64,000 nt of DNA, from NCBI RefSeq assembly GCF_011682175.1, contig NZ_WHJG01000005.1, positions 223,265 to 287,264 on the forward strand. The letters run 5' to 3'. Shown here piece after piece: positions 29,502 through 38,485 of the stretch; the first letter of the stretch is position 1; each line of letters begins with the position of its first letter. The DNA comes from Massilia frigida. Lineage in GTDB: Bacteria > Pseudomonadota > Gammaproteobacteria > Burkholderiales > Burkholderiaceae_D. The notes beneath the pieces were generated by a model. That model did not search any database. It was not told where the DNA came from and worked only from the letters and a program-made list of their open reading frames with translations. Both the position numbers and the translations under genes were made by a program.

Positions 29502-30359
29502 ATGAACTTGCAAACTGCTGGGGGCAGGCCGCGCGCGGCACCAGGAAGCACGGCGGGCCCGGCCGCGTGGCACGGCAGGGTCGATGCCGCGCTGGCGTGG
29601 TCGGCGCGCTTGTGGTTCGGCGTGGCCGTGCTGGGACAACTGTTGTTCGCCTGGTATGTGGCGGTGTTCTACGGCGGTGCGCTGGCGCACGGCGACCTGG
29701 CGCAGTGGAACAAGGTCATGCCACGCGGGTATGTGGCCGGCGACACGGCCGGCAATGCCGCCATCGGCCTGCACGTGCTGGCGGCGGTCGTCATTACTAT
29801 CGGCGGCGCGCTCCAGCTATTGACGCCGCTGCGCCGCCTGGCGCCCACGTTTCATCGCTGGAACGGGCGCGTGTATGTGCTGCTGGCGCTGGCGTCCAGC
29901 GTCGTCGGCCTGTACATTGTCTGGTGGCGCGGCGCGGTGGGCGGCCTGGTGCAGCACGTGGGCATCAGCGGCAACGCCGTGCTGATCGTGCTGTGCGCGG
30001 CCCTGGCCGTGCACCATGCGCGCGCCGGCCGCGTCGCCCTGCACCGGCGCTGGGCGCTGCGCCTGTTCCTGGCGGTCAGCGGCGTGTGGTTTTTCCGGAT
30101 CGGCCTGATGGCCTGGATCGTCGCCAACCACGGGCCGGCCGGATTCGATCCTGTGACCTTCCAGGGGCCGTTCCTGAGCTTCCTGTCGTTTGCCCAGTAC
30201 CTGCTGCCGCTCGCAGTGCTGGAGCTGTATGCGCGCGCACAGGCGAGCGGGCACGTGGCGGCGCGCGGCGCGATGGCCGTCGCCATGCTGGGGCTGAGCG
30301 CGGCCACGGCCGCCGGGGTGGCCGCGGCGGCGATGATCCTGTGGCTGCCGCACCTGTGA
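29502..30359 (+). CDS. DUF2306 family membrane protein
   Basis: The 285-residue inner membrane protein has about seven or eight helices. Conserved histidines occur at helix ends (PTFHRWNGRVYVLLAL, ALHRRWALRLF), which is the DUF2306 pattern and could bind haem, as in related ferric-reductase-like folds. That role is inference. The gene is divergent from the LytS-type kinase and may be one of its targets. AGGAAG precedes the start. It ends 8 bp before the stop of the convergent hydrolase gene. Confidence 0.8.
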   Translation: MNLQTAGGRPRAAPGSTAGPAAWHGRVDAALAWSARLWFGVAVLGQLLFAWYVAVFYGGALAHGDLAQWNKVMPRGYVAGDTAGNAAIGLHVLAAVVITIGGALQLLTPLRRLAPTFHRWNGRVYVLLALASSVVGLYIVWWRGAVGGLVQHVGISGNAVLIVLCAALAVHHARAGRVALHRRWALRLFLAVSGVWFFRIGLMAWIVANHGPAGFDPVTFQGPFLSFLSFAQYLLPLAVLELYARAQASGHVAARGAMAVAMLGLSAATAAGVAAAAMILWLPHL

Positions 30360-30367
30360 CGTGGCGG

Positions 30368-30901
30368 TCAGGCGGGGAAAGCCTGGGCCGTGGTGCACAC
30401 GGTCAGCGCGGCGTCGGCGGGCACCGGCAACCCTGACCACACCCAGTTATGGTGCGCGATGATGGCCGGCGCGGCGAGGTGCGGACGGTCGGCGGTGGTG
30501 TGCGCATCCGACAAGGCCACCACGCGCAATCCGCGCGAGGCCGCCGCGCGCACGGCGGTGTCGACGCAAAATTCCGTGGCGAAACCGCAGACGTACACGG
30601 TGGAGGTGGCGCTGGCCGCCAGCTGCGCCGCCAGGTCGGTCGCGGCGAAGGAGTCGCCGGCCAGCTTGTCCACCGTGCCGTCGGTGGCCTCCTTTTCCAG
30701 CGCCGCGATCACTTGCCAGGGCGCCGAGCCGATGCGGGCGTGCGCATCCGCATGCTGCACGAAGATCACCTTGCCGCCCTGCGCCCGGATGTGACGGGCG
30801 GCGTGATTGATGCGTCCGACCACGCCGGCGGTGTCGAAACACGGTTGGGCGGGATTGTCCAGCCATGCGTTCTGCATGTCGATGATCAGGAGTGTGTTCA
30901 T
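30368..30901 (-). CDS. Isochorismatase-like cysteine hydrolase
   Basis: The 177-residue enzyme shows the family catalytic triad: Asp8 (LLIIDMQ), Lys79 (TVDKLAGDSF) and Cys112 (CGFATEFCVDTAV). Members hydrolyse amides such as nicotinamide or N-carbamoyl compounds, or isochorismate; the substrate here cannot be assigned. It lacks the aryl-carrier domain of siderophore isochorismatases. The Shine-Dalgarno sequence is weak. It stands alone, upstream of the MITE-like element at 31025-31196. Confidence 0.88.
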   Translation of the reverse strand: MNTLLIIDMQNAWLDNPAQPCFDTAGVVGRINHAARHIRAQGGKVIFVQHADAHARIGSAPWQVIAALEKEATDGTVDKLAGDSFAATDLAAQLAASATSTVYVCGFATEFCVDTAVRAAASRGLRVVALSDAHTTADRPHLAAPAIIAHHNWVWSGLPVPADAALTVCTTAQAFPA

Positions 30902-31024
30902 GGGTTCGGCGCGTAGTGAATGAAGAAGCGCCCAGTGTTATCGAAAACGACACCCTGATCAATCCGCATCCGGTTCGGAGATTGGTAACCAGCGATTGCG
31001 AATCCGGACGACCGGCATTCCTAC

Positions 31025-31196
31025 AACCGGGGTCTGACCTCTGATTAGAAACAAAGGTCTGATGAGAAACAAAAAGACGCGGCATTAGCGGCCTGACGGG
31101 CATGTCGCGCTTGTGGGAATAAAAATGTGTTACATCGGAGGTCAGGCTAAGGCTCGGAAAGACACAATGATGCTAGTCAGAGGTCAGACCCCGGTT
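31025..31196. mobile_element. MITE-like 172-bp element with 24-bp terminal inverted repeats
   Basis: The ends 31025-31048 (beginning AACCGGGGTCTGACCT) and 31173-31196 are inverted copies with 23 of 24 positions matching. The interior holds no gene, but near the left end there is a short repeated motif of the form CTGATnAGAAACAAA. The right repeat contains the stop codon and last few codons of the helicase gene at 31177. I see no target-site duplication. This could be a non-autonomous transposable element or a REP-type palindrome pair. Confidence 0.6.
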
Positions 31197-34100
31197 GGGG
31201 GAGCAGGGGCACGGCGTCGGCCAGTTGGCGGCCGAACAGCGTACGCGACCATTGCTGGCGGTTGCCGATCACGTACAGCCGCCGCTTGGCCCTGGTCGCG
31301 GCGACGTTGATGATGTTGGGCCGGCCGGCGGCCCAGTTGCGCGCGCCGTCGGTCTTTCCACCCAGGACGAACACCACCGTTTCGCACTCTTTGCCCTGGA
31401 AGGTATGCACCGTGCCCACGTGCCCGTGCAGCCACTTGGCGATGGCTTCGTCGTCGGCGTCGCCCGCCCATTCGCCGGCGCGTGCCCGCAGCAGGCCGGT
31501 CAGCTCCTGTGCCACCGATTTGAATGGCGAGATCAGGAACAGGTCCGGCAAGCCATGCGCCTTGCCGACCCAGCCATTGCTGGCGTAGCGCACCACGATG
31601 TCGGCCGCCAGCGCGCCTTCGCGTGCGTTGTAGTGCTCCTCGAACTCGCCCACGGCGATGTCGTGCCAGCGCGAGGGACCGAGCAGCGGCCGCAGCACGC
31701 TCGCCTGTTCTTCCTCGGCACGCGCCGGGCCGTAGACCATCTTGGCGTTGTAGGCAATCTGGTTCGACAGCGAAAACATCGGATCGGCGCAGCGCCGGTG
31801 CACCCGCAGCGGTGCGCCGACCCACAGGTCGCTGCCGTCGTACTGCACCACATTCGCGCCGAAGCGGTTGCCGCGGTCGGCCAGGTGCTGGGCCGAGTAG
31901 GCGGTCAGCTGGTGCTCGGCCGGCGCCTGGTGGTAGCTCAGGATGCCGTAGTCGAGCTTCTTGTCCATCGTGATCACCGGCTCGACCTGCAGCGGGTCGC
32001 CCACGATCAGGGCGCGCTTCGAGCGCCAGATGGCGCCCAGCGCGTGCGAGGGCACCGCCTGGCCAGCTTCGTCCACCAGCAGCAGTCCGATGTCTCCTTC
32101 GCCCAGGTCGGCGAAGCAGCGCGATACCGATGCGAATGTGCTCGACACCACCGGCACGGCGAGGAAAAAGGTGGCCCACAAGTGGCGCGCCATGGCCGGC
32201 AAGTGCGGCTGGATGTAGCCTTCCTGCGCCAGCATGGCCAGCGCCAGGCGGAAGTTGGTTTCGAATGGCTTGCCGGCATGCTTGAGGAAAGCCTTGTGCA
32301 GTTGCATGGCGGCGACGAACACGGTGGCGCGCGCCGCGTGATACCTGGCGTTGCTGCGCGGCAGAGACTTCTGCTGCTGCTCGACCGGGAGCGCGGCAAA
32401 CGCGGCCGGGTCGAAGGCGGCCTCGCCCAGCGTGGCGTCGAGCGCGTCGAGACGCTGGCGCACGCCGCGCAGCGCGGCGGCGCGCGTGGCGGCATCGGCC
32501 TGTGCCGCCTGCCAGTTTCCGGTGCAGGTGCCGGCCCTGGTTTGCGCTTCCAGGCGCGCCACTGTCAGGCGCGCGCGCTCGCCGCGCAGGCTGTCGTACT
32601 CGTCCGACAATGCTTGCTGGCGCGCCTGGCATGCGGCGAATGCCGCCTTGCGGAAAAAGCGTGCCAGTAACTGGCGCCAGGCGGGCCATTCGGTAGCGTG
32701 CAGTTCGCGTTCGCGCAGATTGGTGGCGATGGCCGACGCATTGCCGACGCCGCCTGCATCGAGCGCGGCCAGTGCCGCCTTGGCCTCCTCGTTGTGCCGG
32801 CGCGCCGCTGCTGCGGCGGCGTCGGCAGCCGCACACAGCTCGCGCGCCGCCTTCCATTGCGGCAGCGTGCCGTCGTAGTCCAGGATCGCAGCCTGGATCG
32901 CTTCCACCTCGGCCACGGCCGCGTTGAAGCGGGTGCGCGCCGCTTCCCAGTTGAGCGAGGCGCCGGCGCCGGCAAGCTGTTTCGCCAGGCCAGAGTCCTT
33001 GAAGGCGCCAAGGCGGTTGGCCACCAGGCTGCGGTTCGCCTTTTTGCCGAGCGGGACCGAAATCAAGCCCCAGCAGCGGATCTTGCCATGCTCGTCGCCG
33101 GCATCGTCCCCGGGCGCATTGGCCTCGCCTTCTTCCCCCTCGCCCGGCGCTTTTTTCTTTTCTTCATTGAGGATCGCTTCGGCGCTGGCGGCGAAATAGT
33201 CGAATGGCTGGCCGTCCACCAGCAGCGCTTGCGGCGCCACTTTCTTGATGCTGGGCAGGTCGAGCGTGATGTTCTCGACCGCCTTGTTGTTCTCGCTGGC
33301 GACCACGATGCCGGTGTCGAGCAGGCGTTCATCGAGGTGGAAGCAGGCGCCCTTGTAGGCGACACCGCTGCTGTTGGCCGGATACTCGACCTGGTGCGGC
33401 GCGCGCGCGAACGCGGTTTCGGGATTGGCGAATTGCACCAGGATCCTGGCGCGCTCGACCACGCGGGCGGCGATGATGTCCATCAGCAGGGTGGTCTTGC
33501 CGGTGCCGGGCGGGCCGTTGACCGAGAAGATGCCGCCGTCGGCCAAGGTTTCCAGGCCGATGTTGACGGCCACCTGCTGCATCAGGAACAGCGGGAACTC
33601 GGTCGGCCAGCGTCCCACCGGGAAACGGCGCGGATCGAGTGCGGCCTTGACCGCGCCGGGACGGGTGATGTCGCGTCGGGCGTCGCTACGTCGGGCGCCG
33701 TCGCGTTGGGTATCGCCACGTTCGTGACCGTCGAGGTAAGCCTGGATCTGGGCCGAGCCGGGGCCGTGTTCGGCGTCCTGCAACATGCGCTCGAGGTCGT
33801 CGAGGTAGAAGGAGTTGACCGGGTCCAGCTCCGGCTCGCGCGGAAACTTCTTGCCGCGGCGGTCGACCAGCGCCACCTCGTGCGCGCACAGTTGGGCGCG
33901 CGCGAGCAGGGTGCGCGGTTTCCAGTCCAGCTCGCTAATGAGGAAGTCGGTGACCTGGTCGAACCAGTCGGCGTCGGCAATGCCGTGGTTGCCCATGGCC
34001 AGTTCGTGCAGCTTGTTCTTCAGGCCGAACAGGGTCGCGCCATAGCCGATCCGGGTCCGGTTTTTCTTTTCCGCGAAGGCAACGGCGAACGCGGCCAGTT

Positions 34101-34461
34101 GCAGCGTGTCGACGCTGGGCCGGCCATCCGAGGCAATTTCGATGGCGCACAGGAAGGTGTTGCCCCTGGCCGGATGGAGGTGGTTGCCGCTGAATTTTTC
34201 TTCGGCCGCGTCGAGCGGGAACATCTCCACCAGTTCGGCCTCCAGCACGCCTTTCTCGACCAGGCCGAACCAGACGAAATACTTGTGCTGGCCATGCGGC
34301 GCGTCGTCCGCCAGCGTGCCCCGGGGCGCGGGCAGCCACGGTAACTTCTCGTCGTAGCGCCTGAAGAAGGCGGGCCGCTTGCCCGGTTTGGGAATATCCG
34401 GATACATGAGCGCTTCGACATCGAACCAGTATCGAAGCGTGTTGACATACTGTGCAGGCAT
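31177..34461 (-). CDS. Superfamily 1 (Upf1/DNA2-like) helicase, large, function unknown
   Basis: The 1094-residue protein has a unique N-terminal region of about 300 residues, then Walker A NGPPGTGKTT (315-324). A long insertion follows, with an acidic stretch (about 430-460) and coiled-coil-like Ala/Glu-rich helices. Walker B is DEAGQ (Asp797), with VGDPLQVEPV close by. Late motifs are VHTFQGKECETVV and INVAATRAKRRLYVIG. The order is that of Upf1-type SF1B helicases. No nuclease motif is evident. The last residues (GSDL) are encoded inside the inverted repeat of the adjacent mobile element. A defence or repair role is possible but unproven. GGAAGA precedes the start. Confidence 0.82.
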   Translation of the reverse strand: MPAQYVNTLRYWFDVEALMYPDIPKPGKRPAFFRRYDEKLPWLPAPRGTLADDAPHGQHKYFVWFGLVEKGVLEAELVEMFPLDAAEEKFSGNHLHPARGNTFLCAIEIASDGRPSVDTLQLAAFAVAFAEKKNRTRIGYGATLFGLKNKLHELAMGNHGIADADWFDQVTDFLISELDWKPRTLLARAQLCAHEVALVDRRGKKFPREPELDPVNSFYLDDLERMLQDAEHGPGSAQIQAYLDGHERGDTQRDGARRSDARRDITRPGAVKAALDPRRFPVGRWPTEFPLFLMQQVAVNIGLETLADGGIFSVNGPPGTGKTTLLMDIIAARVVERARILVQFANPETAFARAPHQVEYPANSSGVAYKGACFHLDERLLDTGIVVASENNKAVENITLDLPSIKKVAPQALLVDGQPFDYFAASAEAILNEEKKKAPGEGEEGEANAPGDDAGDEHGKIRCWGLISVPLGKKANRSLVANRLGAFKDSGLAKQLAGAGASLNWEAARTRFNAAVAEVEAIQAAILDYDGTLPQWKAARELCAAADAAAAAARRHNEEAKAALAALDAGGVGNASAIATNLRERELHATEWPAWRQLLARFFRKAAFAACQARQQALSDEYDSLRGERARLTVARLEAQTRAGTCTGNWQAAQADAATRAAALRGVRQRLDALDATLGEAAFDPAAFAALPVEQQQKSLPRSNARYHAARATVFVAAMQLHKAFLKHAGKPFETNFRLALAMLAQEGYIQPHLPAMARHLWATFFLAVPVVSSTFASVSRCFADLGEGDIGLLLVDEAGQAVPSHALGAIWRSKRALIVGDPLQVEPVITMDKKLDYGILSYHQAPAEHQLTAYSAQHLADRGNRFGANVVQYDGSDLWVGAPLRVHRRCADPMFSLSNQIAYNAKMVYGPARAEEEQASVLRPLLGPSRWHDIAVGEFEEHYNAREGALAADIVVRYASNGWVGKAHGLPDLFLISPFKSVAQELTGLLRARAGEWAGDADDEAIAKWLHGHVGTVHTFQGKECETVVFVLGGKTDGARNWAAGRPNIINVAATRAKRRLYVIGNRQQWSRTLFGRQLADAVPLLPQPGSDL

Positions 34462-34665
34462 AGGATTCTTCCGGGAATATGGCTACCCGGGGTGAGCGCG
34501 CGGGGAAGCCAGCTTGCATGACCGTGCGGGCGATCATTTGACAAGGCGGAATTGTAACTTCACCGACGCAAAAACATGGGCCGATTTCACATTGGCGCAC
34601 GCTGCCGGCGGAGGAAGTATCCTGGCCCGGCGGCGCCGCGCCGCGCCGCGCATCTGCGGAGGATG

Positions 34666-34770
34666 CGCAGCGCTGTGCGGCGCAGCGCTCTCCGGCGGGG
34701 CGCTCTCCGGCGCAGCACTCTCCGGCGCGGTGCTGTCCGGCGCGGCGCTGTCCGGCGGGGCGCTGTCCTA
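34666..34770. repeat. 15-bp tandem array (7 units) ending at the monooxygenase stop
   Basis: Seven contiguous units of 15 bp follow the pattern CGCnGCnCTnTCCGG, with the first at 34666-34680 and the last at 34756-34770. The final unit includes the stop codon of the monooxygenase gene on the minus strand. On the plus strand the array reads as ALSGA-type repeats, but no start supports a gene. The sequence between the helicase start and the array (34462-34665) shows no feature. Confidence 0.75.
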
Positions 34771-36126
34771 CCCGGCGTAGTTGACCGGGTTGCCGGCCAG
34801 CGGCGCGTGCGCGTCGCCCGGGGCCGGGCTGGCGCTGGCCTGGTCGACCATGTGCGCGTAACCGCTGAAGTCGGCTACCTCGAAGCCGAACGGCAGGCGC
34901 GTGGCGGCCTTGTCGTAATTGGCGTGCGGACGCACCGCCTGGCACAGGTCGTCGCGGTTCCAGCCGGTGGCGATCGCGTGGGCGATCAGGCGGCCCTGCT
35001 TCTTGGCGATCGGGGCCGGGCTGCCCCACAGCGCCGGCGCGCCGGTGAACCACAGGCCGGGGTAGCGCGTATGCAGCACGTTGCCGACCAGCTGCTGCGG
35101 CACTTCGCTGCCTTCGGCCAGGATAGCCTGGCTCTGGTAGCCGGTGCAGCAGACGATGATGTCGGCCTCGCAACTGCTGCCATCGACGAAATGGACATTG
35201 CGCTCGGTTACCTGCGCCAGCGCCGGGCGCAGCGGGACCATGCCGCTGCGTACCGGACCGAGCATGGCGTCGCTGACGGTGATGCGCTGGCGCCCCACAT
35301 CGATTTCGTGGCTGGACGGGTCGACCGCATGGCCGACCGCCCCGTGCGAGCGGCAAGCTTCCCACAGCCTGGCCTGGTAGCTGTGGCGGTACGCATCCTT
35401 GAGCGCGCGCGTGGCCACATCGATCGGGTTGCCGTGAATCATGCGCGGCACCAGCCAGGTCGGACTGCGGCCCGACAGCACCAGTTGCTGCGCCACCGGA
35501 AACAGCCTGGCCGCGCACTCCATGGCGGTATTGCCCAAACCGACGATCAGTACGCGCTGGCCGGCGAAGCGGCTGATGTCGCGCACGTCGGACGAGTGGA
35601 TGATGCGGCCCGCAAAGTCGGCCGCCCCGGCGATCTCGGGCAATTGCGGCGTGTGATACAGCCCGCCCGCGTACACCACTTGCTCGAAGTGGCGCAGCAG
35701 GGGCGCGGCGGCCTGGTCGGCGCTGGCGATCAACAGGTCGGCCCCGCCCGCATAGAGCGATGGCGTCACGCACAGCACCTTGGTCGAGGTGAAGATGCGC
35801 GAGGCCAGGCCCTGGCGCTTGACCGTGTCGAGGCATTGTTCGGTGTAGGCGGCCCAGCTGCCCGTCTCGGGGCGCGACAGCGGCAGTTGCGCGGCCGCGT
35901 TCTGGACCAGGTCCGGGTAAATCGCCGACAGCGGGTCCTTGCCCCACAGTCCGCCCGGCTGCGAGCGCGCCTCGAACAAAACCGGGTCCAGGCCGCGCTG
36001 CAGCATCTCGGCGGCGCAGGCCAGGCCACTGCTGCCGGCGCCGATGATGGCGATGCGCGGCCGGTTCAGCGCGCCGCCGGCGACACGCGCGGCCAGGTCG
36101 GCGAAGGTCGGCAGGGCGGCGCTCAC
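34768..36126 (-). CDS. Flavin-containing monooxygenase-like oxidoreductase
   Basis: The 452-residue enzyme should bind FAD at GAGSSG (residues 29-34) and NADPH at GLGNTAM near residue 200, with the FMO-type fingerprint FAGRIIHSSDV just before the second site. Such enzymes oxygenate N- or S-containing compounds or ketones. The substrate is unknown. The GTG at 36126 has GGAG eight bases upstream and is preferred over a TTG at 36168. The stop is directly followed by a 15-bp tandem array. The gene is divergent, across a 782-bp gap, from a class V aminotransferase. Confidence 0.82.
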   Translation of the reverse strand: MSAALPTFADLAARVAGGALNRPRIAIIGAGSSGLACAAEMLQRGLDPVLFEARSQPGGLWGKDPLSAIYPDLVQNAAAQLPLSRPETGSWAAYTEQCLDTVKRQGLASRIFTSTKVLCVTPSLYAGGADLLIASADQAAAPLLRHFEQVVYAGGLYHTPQLPEIAGAADFAGRIIHSSDVRDISRFAGQRVLIVGLGNTAMECAARLFPVAQQLVLSGRSPTWLVPRMIHGNPIDVATRALKDAYRHSYQARLWEACRSHGAVGHAVDPSSHEIDVGRQRITVSDAMLGPVRSGMVPLRPALAQVTERNVHFVDGSSCEADIIVCCTGYQSQAILAEGSEVPQQLVGNVLHTRYPGLWFTGAPALWGSPAPIAKKQGRLIAHAIATGWNRDDLCQAVRPHANYDKAATRLPFGFEVADFSGYAHMVDQASASPAPGDAHAPLAGNPVNYAG

Positions 36127-36908
36127 CGGCACAGCTCCGCGCGCCCGGCGCTGCCCGATGCCGTGCAAGGGACCGGTAACGCCAATTGCCAGGATCGGGA
36201 CACCACATCAACAAATCGAATTAGGGACATCGTCTTCACCACTCGCAGGACGGATAAATGAAACGGCAGGCTTTTGTGCGCCTGCCGGGAACGCGTAGTT
36301 AATGCCGGATGGGCACTTCTGCGAAATATTGTTATTTCGTCGGGGCGATTAAAAACGATTTGGCATCGGAGTGTCAATCAATATTGAGCAGGCATTACTA
36401 ATAGCAATGTACGGCGCATAAGAAAATGTCTTAAGTGATTGAATTTAAACGGGTTTGGTTTTTTCTTCTATTTCTGGGGTGTTGTTGTTGCACCAATTGA
36501 GATGTTGAAAATTCGATCACTATTTACGCGCGCACCGGGGCCGCCGCGCCGGCGTCGTTGCATTGACGAGAAAACCCCCTGATGATTAATTGAACATTAA
36601 TTGTTATGGCAAAAAGACCATATTTGTCATGGCATCGTCATAATCATGTGCCTGTTTATTAAGCTGAGTGCGCCTGAATATGCGGCATGGGAATGGCGGC
36701 CGGGGGCGCGCTATGCCAAATGGCAAGGCAAAAGGTTGTATTTACGCATATTCGACGACTTATTGATTTGGATCAGATCGCAGATAGAAAAATGCCAGTC
36801 CGCCTCCCGCTGCCGGAGCACATCGGCTGGAAATGGCCATTTGGAAACTAGTTAATCAATTGCAGGCTATGATTGACATCCGGTACACATAATTTGAGGA
36901 GTCATTGA
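36127..36908. other. Gene-poor, partly AT-rich intergenic region
   Basis: This 782-bp gap contains a perfect 8-bp hairpin (CGGCAGGC at 36264-36271 with GCCTGCCG at 36280-36287), several T-rich tracts (36440-36500) and a direct repeat ATTAATTG with 11-bp period near 36585-36602. It has much lower GC than its surroundings between about 36300 and 36660. A 69-codon frame from ATG 36646 has no Shine-Dalgarno sequence and is not called. Promoters for both divergent genes must lie here. Confidence 0.5.
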
Positions 36909-38129
36909 ATGGTTGAGGCAATCCGCGTTCCCGAGATAGTTCCGCTAGAACACATCCTGCCGGACGAACCCTTGTTGATGATGGGCGCGGGCCCGGTGCC
37001 GATTCCGCCCGCCGTGGCGGCCGCCAATTCGATCGTCATCAACCACCTCGGCGATACCATGAACCAGGTGATCGCGCAGGTGAAGGAGATGGGGCGCTAC
37101 GTGTTCCAGACCAGTTCCTCGCACGTGATGGGGGTCGGCGGGCCTGGTTCGGCGGCGATGGAAATGGCGATCGCCAACCTGGTCCATCCGGGCGACCGGG
37201 TTTTATGCATCTGCAACGGCTATTTCAGCAAGCGCATGGCCGAGATGGTCAGCCGCGTGCGCGGCGAGCCGACCCTGCTGCACATCGACAACAATGAAAG
37301 CGCGAGCGTCGAGCTGGTGCAGCGCGAACTAGCCAAGGGCAACTATGCCGCCATTACCCTGGTGCAGGGCGAAACCTCGAACACGGTGTGCAACCACAGC
37401 CTGGCCGGCATCGCCCGCATGGCGCACGCGCACGGCTGCCTGGTGATCGTCGACGCCGTCTGCACCCTGAGCACGATGGCGCTCGACATGGATGCCTGGC
37501 AGGTCGACGCGGTGATCACGGGCGGGCAGAAAGGCTTGTCCTCGATTCCGGGCGTGTCGCTGCTGGCATTCTCGGAACATGCCTGGGCCAGGAAGATTGC
37601 CACGCGCAGCCACCAGCCCTATCACTGGTGCCTGGATGCCCAGCTGGCCGACCAGTTCTGGAACCAGAAGTCGTATCACTACACGGCGCCGGTATCGGGC
37701 ATTTTGGCCCTGCACGAAGCGCTGCGCCTGGTCTGCGCCGAAACCCTGCCGCGCCGCTTCGCGCGCCACCAGCAATGCTCGGAAGCGCTGCAGGCCGGCA
37801 TCGAAGCGCTGGGGCTGGAATTGCTGGTGCCCAAGCAGCACCGGCTCAATTCGGTGATCGGCATCGTCACGCCCGATCATGTTTCGTCCGACGTGGTGCG
37901 GGCGCACATGTCGCGCGTGCACAAGGTGGAAATTTCGGGCGCGTTCGGCCTGAACATCCTGCGCATCGGCCAGATGGGCGAGCAGAGCCGCGCGCACAAC
38001 CTGTTCCGCACGCTGCACGCCTTCGGTTCCAGCATGCAGGCCGGCGGCGCCAGCCTCGACCTGCCGGCCGGCATGGCCGAACTGGAACGCTCGCTGTCGC
38101 GCCATGCGATCGCGCAGGCGGCCGGCTGA
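36909..38129 (+). CDS. Class V aminotransferase (alanine-glyoxylate/serine-pyruvate type)
   Basis: The 406-residue PLP enzyme has its Schiff-base Lys208 in TGGQKGLSSIPG and the cofactor-ring Asp182 in VIVDAVCTL. The N-terminal GAGPVPIPPAV and HVMGVGGPGSAAMEMA blocks place it near alanine-glyoxylate or pyridoxamine-pyruvate transaminases. The amino donor is unknown. GAGGAG precedes the start. The next gene, DUF2795, starts after 67 bp and may be in the same operon. The long upstream gap and divergent monooxygenase suggest a shared regulatory region. Confidence 0.9.
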   Translation: MVEAIRVPEIVPLEHILPDEPLLMMGAGPVPIPPAVAAANSIVINHLGDTMNQVIAQVKEMGRYVFQTSSSHVMGVGGPGSAAMEMAIANLVHPGDRVLCICNGYFSKRMAEMVSRVRGEPTLLHIDNNESASVELVQRELAKGNYAAITLVQGETSNTVCNHSLAGIARMAHAHGCLVIVDAVCTLSTMALDMDAWQVDAVITGGQKGLSSIPGVSLLAFSEHAWARKIATRSHQPYHWCLDAQLADQFWNQKSYHYTAPVSGILALHEALRLVCAETLPRRFARHQQCSEALQAGIEALGLELLVPKQHRLNSVIGIVTPDHVSSDVVRAHMSRVHKVEISGAFGLNILRIGQMGEQSRAHNLFRTLHAFGSSMQAGGASLDLPAGMAELERSLSRHAIAQAAG

Positions 38130-38196
38130 TACCGCGATCCGGCGTGAACCTGCGCCGCGCCATGCTGTCCAACCCTGATTGACACAGGAGACGAGC

Positions 38197-38397
38197 ATGG
38201 CGCATGCAAACCCGATCCAGATTCAAACATTCCTCAAGGGCGTGGACTATCCGGCCAACAAGGCCGCCCTGATCGCCAACGCCAAAAAGCCCGGTGCCGA
38301 CGAGAAGGTGTGCGCCTCGCTCGACGCGCTGCCCGACGCGGAGTTCCAGACCCCGGCCGAGCTCAGCCAGGCATTCAAGGGACCCGACGACGATTGA
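38197..38397 (+). CDS. DUF2795 family small protein
   Basis: The 66-residue protein contains IQTFLKGVDYPANKAALIANA and ends LPDAEFQTPAELSQAFKG, matching DUF2795, a small helical fold often described near DNA- or stress-related genes. CAGGAG precedes ATG 38197. Function unknown. It lies between the aminotransferase and the glycan genes. Confidence 0.82.
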   Translation: MAHANPIQIQTFLKGVDYPANKAALIANAKKPGADEKVCASLDALPDAEFQTPAELSQAFKGPDDD

Positions 38398-38485
38398 ACG
38401 GCCACGGGAACTTCGCGCCCGCTTTCGCGCTCCAAGCTGTACCCGGTTGCGCTGGCATCCGGATGTACCCCCGAGGAGAGTGGCC

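Noticed and set aside
34514..34780. Plus-strand frame with ALSGA repeats resembling pentapeptide-repeat protein
   Set aside because: It is produced by the 15-bp tandem array, has no Shine-Dalgarno sequence, and lacks the A(D/N)LxX pattern over a useful length.
36646..36855. 69-codon frame in the AT-rich gap
   Set aside because: Protein-like in part but without ribosome site, with a low-GC codon use unlike its neighbours, and no family recognised; kept only as a finding.
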